Below are positions 60,322 through 64,000 of a stretch of DNA of 64,000 nucleotides, piece by piece. This DNA is from Neobacillus cucumis (GTDB lineage: Bacteria > Bacillota > Bacilli > Bacillales_B > DSM-18226), in NCBI RefSeq assembly GCF_023715505.1, contig NZ_JAMBOH010000012.1:84074-148073 (forward strand), in the 5' to 3' direction. Each line of letters opens with the position of its first letter. Position 1 is the stretch's first letter. The translations under genes and the position numbers were made by a program. Below the pieces are notes generated by a model. That model saw only the letters and a program-made list of their open reading frames with translations, did not search any database and was not told the DNA's origin.

Positions 60322-61143
60322 CTATTCCTTAGCCAGCACTTGATTAAAGAATTGTAATACCTTTTGATATGCATCCCTTGCCGCAGAGACATTATAAGAA
60401 GATCTCGTATCATTAAAAAACGCATGATGGGTATCTTGATAGATTTGATAATCAAACGACTTTTGATTCCTCTTCATTTGATCAGCAAAAGCAGGCACAT
60501 GATCTGAAATCCGCTTATCAAGATCACCATAAAAACCATACAGAGGACAATTAATGTTCTTTAGTTCTTCCTCAGAAGGTGCGGTACCATAAAAAATTAC
60601 TGCACCTTTTAATTGTGGATCTCGGCAGGCTAATAATCCTGACAGAGCTCCACCCATACAGAAACCAATCGAAACAACTCCTTGGCCTTTTGACGCTTCG
60701 CACTCTGTCCGTAAAAATGAAGAAGCTGCTAATAGGTTTTCAATATATACAGAGGATTGGATTCCTCCAAACATTCTCTCAAAGGTTTGGGTCACACGGT
60801 TTTGTTTTCCTTCTTCAAGTTCGCGAATCGCCTGCTCCCTTTCATCAGGGTTATTCCAAACCGTATGAGGCAGAGTATCTAGAAAATTTCTTACCTCTAC
60901 TACTCGCTCTTCTTTTAAATCTTCCATTCGCTCAGCATTCTCCACATATAAATCGGGAGCAAAAGCAAGGTATCCTGCTTGTGCAAATCTTTCTGTTATA
61001 TCTCGGATATGGGTATCTACGCCCCAAATCTCTTGGATTACAATTACGGCCGGTAGGTTTTCATTGACTCGATCCATTTTAGCCATGTATCCGATATATT
61101 CTTGGTTCTTCCCATAACGTACCCAATTTGTTTCTACTGGCAT
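60322..61143 (-). CDS. Dienelactone hydrolase-family protein
   Basis: 273 residues, GGAGG five bases before the ATG. VIVIQEIWGVDTHIRDITERFA near residue 35, the nucleophile Cys in GFCMGGALSG near 168, Asp in YGDLDKRI near 212 and His in DTHHAFFND near 243 form the DLH triad. An insertion of about 40 residues (EERVVEVRNFLDTLP to TQTFERMF) precedes the core. Hydrolyses lactones or similar esters in the cytosol; true substrate unknown. Confidence 0.9.
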   Translation of the reverse strand: MPVETNWVRYGKNQEYIGYMAKMDRVNENLPAVIVIQEIWGVDTHIRDITERFAQAGYLAFAPDLYVENAERMEDLKEERVVEVRNFLDTLPHTVWNNPDEREQAIRELEEGKQNRVTQTFERMFGGIQSSVYIENLLAASSFLRTECEASKGQGVVSIGFCMGGALSGLLACRDPQLKGAVIFYGTAPSEEELKNINCPLYGFYGDLDKRISDHVPAFADQMKRNQKSFDYQIYQDTHHAFFNDTRSSYNVSAARDAYQKVLQFFNQVLAKE

Positions 61144-61226
61144 TCATTGAGTCCTCCATTCAAATCTTAATTAACCTCTCACTTTACCTATGTAAAAGAG
61201 AGCCTATCGTTCTCAGATACTGTCAA

Positions 61227-62213
61227 TTACAGATTAACACCCTTCATTCCCGCTTCCGGATAACGTTCACCGGCAGCTGCACCCCGAGGGGCTACTTCAT
61301 TGATGCGGGCAAGATCAGATTTTGTTAAAACAATAGATAATGCCCCGATATTCTCATCTAGATATTGGATCCTCTTTGTTCCCGGAATAGGGACGATATC
61401 CTCCCCTTGAGCTAATAGCCAAGCAAGTGCTAATTGGGAAGGCTGGCAGTTTTTTTCATTGGCAATTTCTTTAATTTTATTTACGAGGTCTAAGTTCCTT
61501 TGAAAATTTCCACCTTGAAAACGTGGCGAATAGCGGCGATAGTCATCCTCAGCTAAGTCATCAAATCTTTGAATCTGACCGGTTAAAAATCCTCTTCCTA
61601 ATGGACTGTAGGGTACAAAACCAATCCCAAGCTCACGGCAAAGAGGTAAAATTTCGTCCTCAACGTCCCTGCTCCATAAGGAATATTCGGTTTGAACTGC
61701 GGTTATTGGATGTATACTGTGGGCACGTTTAATCGTTTGAGGGGCTGCTTCTGATAAACCAAGATAGCGCACTTTTCCCTCTTTTACTAAATCAGCCATC
61801 GCTCCGACAGTTTCTACAATCGGCGTCTTTGGATCAACTCGGTGCTGGTAATAAAGGTCAATATAATCCACACCTAAACGACGAAGACTAGCTTCACATG
61901 CTTGTTTAACATACTCCGGGCGTCCATTAATGCCTAGAAACTCTCCGTTACTGCCCCTTACATTACCAAACTTAGTGGCAATTACAACTTGATCACGGTG
62001 ATTCTTAATAGCCTGTCCCACTAATTCTTCATTTTTTCCGACCCCATACATATCGGCCGTATCTAGAAGGGTAATCCCTAATCCGAGTGCATGGTGAATA
62101 GTCTTAATCGATTCTTCATCATTTCTTCCACTGTAAAAATCGGACATTCCCATACAGCCAAGCCCAAGTGCGGATACTTCCAATCCATTACGTCCCAATG
62201 TTCTCTTTTGCAT
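61227..62213 (-). CDS. Aldo/keto reductase (AKR13-like)
   Basis: 328 residues. The catalytic tetrad is visible: Asp and Tyr in LLDTADMYG near residue 50, Lys in ATKFG near 80 and His in YYQHRVD near 122. [29 protein letters not shown] gives the NADPH-binding end. Length and the opening [24 protein letters not shown] match the YajO/AKR13 group. Reduces aldehydes or ketones with NADPH. AGAGAGG upstream of the ATG. Confidence 0.93.
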   Translation of the reverse strand: MQKRTLGRNGLEVSALGLGCMGMSDFYSGRNDEESIKTIHHALGLGITLLDTADMYGVGKNEELVGQAIKNHRDQVVIATKFGNVRGSNGEFLGINGRPEYVKQACEASLRRLGVDYIDLYYQHRVDPKTPIVETVGAMADLVKEGKVRYLGLSEAAPQTIKRAHSIHPITAVQTEYSLWSRDVEDEILPLCRELGIGFVPYSPLGRGFLTGQIQRFDDLAEDDYRRYSPRFQGGNFQRNLDLVNKIKEIANEKNCQPSQLALAWLLAQGEDIVPIPGTKRIQYLDENIGALSIVLTKSDLARINEVAPRGAAAGERYPEAGMKGVNL

Positions 62214-62376
62214 TTTTCAACCTCTCTTTTTCAGTTGTAATACTGCAAAAACCACAGCTTCGATTAACATACGGAAACTTAAAAGATGAATAACTCTTGT
62301 TACCATATTGATTATACGAAATGAAGGAGAAATTTTCCATTAGATACACTTTTTCAAAAAAAAGTGAGCTAAATGA

Positions 62377-62424
62377 AAAGAACCCAGAATAGTTCCATCG
62401 ATTGGCTTTTAATCTGAGTTCTTT
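62377..62424 (-). terminator. Terminator of the ABM-type gene
   Basis: Minus strand AAAGAACTCAGA pairs with TCTGGGTTCTTT (one G-T), then TTCATTT. Confidence 0.75.
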
Positions 62425-62430
62425 AATTGA

Positions 62431-62757
62431 TTAGATTTTAATATGTGAAGCCATAAGGTCTTCGTCATCAGTTGCTTCAAAGACTTCATAAAATTTAACA
62501 ATAGGTTTTTCTCTAGTAACGCTTAGAAGTTTGCCTTCTAGCTCAGGGAATAATTTTTTATGCGCCTGCTCGGCTTCCTCTTTCGTATCCCAATAACTTA
62601 ATGCCCGATATTCACCGGAAGGGTCATCGAAAAAATAAACACTACCTCTAAATCCAACTAATTTTCTGCTCTTTTTATCAAACTCTTTTGTTAACTTCTC
62701 AGCTATATCCCTTTGACCTATTCCCAGTTTATATTGTACAACCCGTGCATAATACAC
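62431..62757 (-). CDS. Antibiotic biosynthesis monooxygenase-like (dimeric alpha/beta barrel) protein
   Basis: 108 residues from a GTG with TTGGAGG seven bases upstream. YYARVVQYKLGIGQRDIAEKL, the central GFRGSVYFFDD strand and ALSYWDTKEEAEQAHKKLFPEL form a ferredoxin-like ABM/YgiN fold. Such small proteins act as dimers, in quinone or haem chemistry, or have no known activity. Not enough is conserved to say which. Confidence 0.75.
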   Translation of the reverse strand: MYYARVVQYKLGIGQRDIAEKLTKEFDKKSRKLVGFRGSVYFFDDPSGEYRALSYWDTKEEAEQAHKKLFPELEGKLLSVTREKPIVKFYEVFEATDDEDLMASHIKI

Positions 62758-62947
62758 AAATATTCCTCCAATCGGAAAATTTAAGGTCTACTTATACATT
62801 TATGATGATTAGTGGAAAAAGTTGTTCATTTATTAATTAAACTGTAATTTATCATTCCTATACTCATCCCTGTTAGTAGATCATTGTCTGCATCTTCCGT
62901 TGGTATAATTTCCTCTGTCACTGACGCTTATAAAATCTATCAAAACA

Positions 62948-62979
62948 AAAAGCACTTGGAAACTATTCTAAGCGCTTTT
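62948..62979 (-). terminator. Terminator of the tRNA cluster
   Basis: AAAAGCACTT / AAGCGCTTTT on the minus strand (one wobble) followed by TTTTGTTTTG, 64 bases past the last tRNA. The interval 62758-63042 holds nothing else. Confidence 0.8.
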
Positions 62980-63042
62980 AGTATCATTATGTAAAATTGT
63001 TATAAGTCGTCCGCCCTAGCTACTAGAGCTATAGGTTAAAAA

Positions 63043-63116
63043 TGGAGCGGGTGATGGGAATCGAACCCACTACATCAGCTTGGAAGGCTGAGGTTTTACC
63101 AGTAAACTACACCCGC
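63043..63116 (-). tRNA. tRNA-Gly (TCC)
   Basis: 74 bases with encoded CCA. Acceptor GCGGGTG, anticodon loop CTTCCAA, T arm GTGGGTTCGATTCCCAT. Confidence 0.97.
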
Positions 63117-63179
63117 ATTAATTAAAAATTATTAGAAAGAATAGAATCAAATAAAATTTTATTGAAATAAAAAAATGAA

Positions 63180-63256
63180 TGGGGCGGCTGATGGGAATCG
63201 AACCCACGAATGTCGGAACCACAATCCGATGCGTTAACCACTTCGCCACAGCCGCC
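63180..63256 (-). tRNA. tRNA-His (GTG)
   Basis: 77 bases with encoded CCA. The additional G at -1 pairs with C73, the His identity element; anticodon loop TTGTGGT. Confidence 0.97.
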
Positions 63257-63260
63257 ATTA

Positions 63261-63345
63261 TGGTGGAGGGGGACGGATTCGAACCGCCGAACCCTGAGGG
63301 AGCGGATTTACAGTCCGCCGCGTTTAGCCACTTCGCTACCCCTCC
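63261..63345 (-). tRNA. tRNA-Tyr (GTA)
   Basis: 85 bases with a long variable arm and encoded CCA; anticodon loop CTGTAAA. Only four bases separate it from the His gene. Confidence 0.97.
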
Positions 63346-63369
63346 ATGAAAACAAGTTAAATACTAAGA

Positions 63370-63446
63370 TGGCGGTCTGGACGGGACTCGAACCCGCGAC
63401 CTCCTGCGTGACAGGCAGGCATTCTAACCAACTGAACTACCAGACC
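63370..63446 (-). tRNA. tRNA-Asp (GTC)
   Basis: 77 bases with encoded CCA; acceptor GGTCTGG, anticodon loop CTGTCAC. Confidence 0.97.
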
Positions 63447-63449
63447 AAA

Positions 63450-63523
<74 letters not shown>

Positions 63524-63650
63524 ATAGTTAAAATTATTAAGTTTGGAGTATGCTCCAGGAATTGTTACTGACTGTCCCCATCTCAGAAGGCTTAATCAAG
63601 CTGCAGCTCGATGGGTACAACTCGCAGATTATTCATTGAAGCAACGCCCG

Positions 63651-63668
63651 TTGCTCCACCCTGCGCGA
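63651..63668 (-). other. tRNA-fMet-like 5-prime remnant
   Basis: Minus strand TCGCGCAGGGTGGAGCAA resembles the first 17 bases of the intact fMet gene (CGCGGGGTGGAGCAG), but no anticodon or T arm follows. Possible relic of a decayed gene. Confidence 0.35.
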
Positions 63669-63687
63669 ATTAAAAAATATTACATAC

Positions 63688-63780
63688 TGGCGGAGGAAGA
63701 GGGATTCGAACCCCCGCGCGGTTTAACCCGCCTGTCGGTTTTCAAGACCGATCCCTTCAGCCGGACTTGGGTATTCCTCC
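63688..63780 (-). tRNA. tRNA-Ser (TGA)
   Basis: 93 bases with a long variable arm (CGGGTTAAACCCG) and encoded CCA; anticodon loop CTTGAAA. Confidence 0.97.
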
Positions 63781-63789
63781 AGTATAAAG

Positions 63790-63862
63790 TGGAGTCTAGG
63801 GGGATCGAACCCCTGACCTCCTGCGTGCAAAGCAGGCGCTCTCCCAGCTGAGCTAAGACCCC
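63790..63862 (-). tRNA. tRNA-Ala (TGC)
   Basis: 73 bases, CCA not encoded; anticodon loop TTTGCAC. The acceptor has a G3-U70 wobble, the alanine identity element. Confidence 0.96.
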
Positions 63863-63875
63863 ATATCGAAGTAAA

Positions 63876-63952
63876 TGGTCGGGAAGACAGGATTCGAACC
63901 TGCGACCCCTTGGTCCCAAACCAAGTGCTCTACCAAGCTGAGCTACTTCCCG
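63876..63952 (-). tRNA. tRNA-Pro (TGG)
   Basis: 77 bases with encoded CCA; acceptor CGGGAAG, anticodon loop TTTGGGA. Confidence 0.97.
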
Positions 63953-63958
63953 TTAAAG

Positions 63959-64000
63959 TGCGCCCTGAGAGATTCGAACTCCCGACCTTTTGATTCGTAG
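63959..64000 (-). tRNA. tRNA-Arg (ACG), 5-prime half outside the window
   Basis: The 3-prime 42 bases are present: anticodon loop end CTACGAA, T arm GGGAGTTCGAATCTCTC and acceptor AGGGCGC with discriminator A, CCA not encoded. ACG at the anticodon position gives arginine. Confidence 0.88.

Overview
This is low-GC DNA from an endospore-forming member of the Bacillaceae, most like Bacillus or Neobacillus. The evidence is gene content: a CotG/CotH/CotB-type spore-coat cluster, three small GerPA/GerPF-type germination proteins, a YyaC-type sporulation protein, a PTS trehalose operon, an isoleucine T-box before ilvA, Fur, BirA and TreR-type operators, strong GGAGG ribosome sites with many GTG/TTG starts, and a tRNA cluster of the Bacillus type. 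The window is ordinary chromosome with no prophage, IS element, CRISPR array or rRNA seen. Exact species was not determined.

Layout. 1-6.3 kb: a truncated CNNM/CorC-type transporter (MpfA-like) with a MerR regulator, DUF1398 and DUF3231 proteins, a YtcJ-type amidohydrolase and a Thr-rich exported protein split by a frameshift. 6.3-10.3 kb: a possible structured leader and a 1219-residue fusion of DUF2062-like membrane, GH18, polysaccharide deacetylase and GT2 domains. 10.3-18.3 kb: an FMN reductase, a DUF421/PrsW pair, an mhqD-mhqO-like quinone-detoxification pair (mhqO frameshifted) under an MhqR-like operator, a SulP transporter and a decayed AEC carrier. 18.3-23.7 kb: methionine aminopeptidase, D-serine dehydratase, an atypical pyruvate-kinase-like protein and an ArsB-type transporter.

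23.9-29.0 kb is the most coherent accessory region. A collagen-like Gly-X-Y, Ser/Lys-rich protein is divergent from the CotH kinase, which is followed by three CotB-type proteins. In B. subtilis CotH phosphorylates CotB and CotG, so this looks like a complete kinase-plus-substrates coat module; promoters resembling sigma-K sites face both ways. 29.0-38.8 kb: a DCC protein, GNAT proteins, treP-treA-treR with TreR-like operators, an SRAP protein, the GerP-like trio, YyaC and a Gly/Met/His repeat protein with a sigma-K-like promoter.

38.9-49.4 kb: a SET-domain protein, several small unknowns, YbaK-type and YeeI/YebC-type proteins, ilvA with its T-box, a gamma-carbonic anhydrase, an MFS transporter, a PAS sensor kinase and a prolyl-aminopeptidase-like hydrolase. 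49.4-58.0 kb: an old-yellow-enzyme reductase beside a decayed nitroreductase, then a Fur-controlled siderophore locus (FNR-type reductase, ATPase, two permeases, divergent binding lipoprotein, MFS exporter). 58.0-62.8 kb: a membrane protein with an HEMGH motif, bioB with a BirA site, dienelactone hydrolase, aldo/keto reductase and an ABM-type protein. 63.0-64.0 kb: nine tRNA genes on the minus strand (order Arg, Pro, Ala, Ser, fMet, Asp, Tyr, His, Gly), the Arg gene cut by the window edge.

A recurring hairpin-bearing intergenic repeat (near 11.5, 15.4 and 40.0 kb, with fragments near 17.05 and 42.4 kb) and a short GGTGCCTGTCACC palindrome are dispersed through the window. All calls rest on reading the sequence and on recalled family knowledge; no database search was run.
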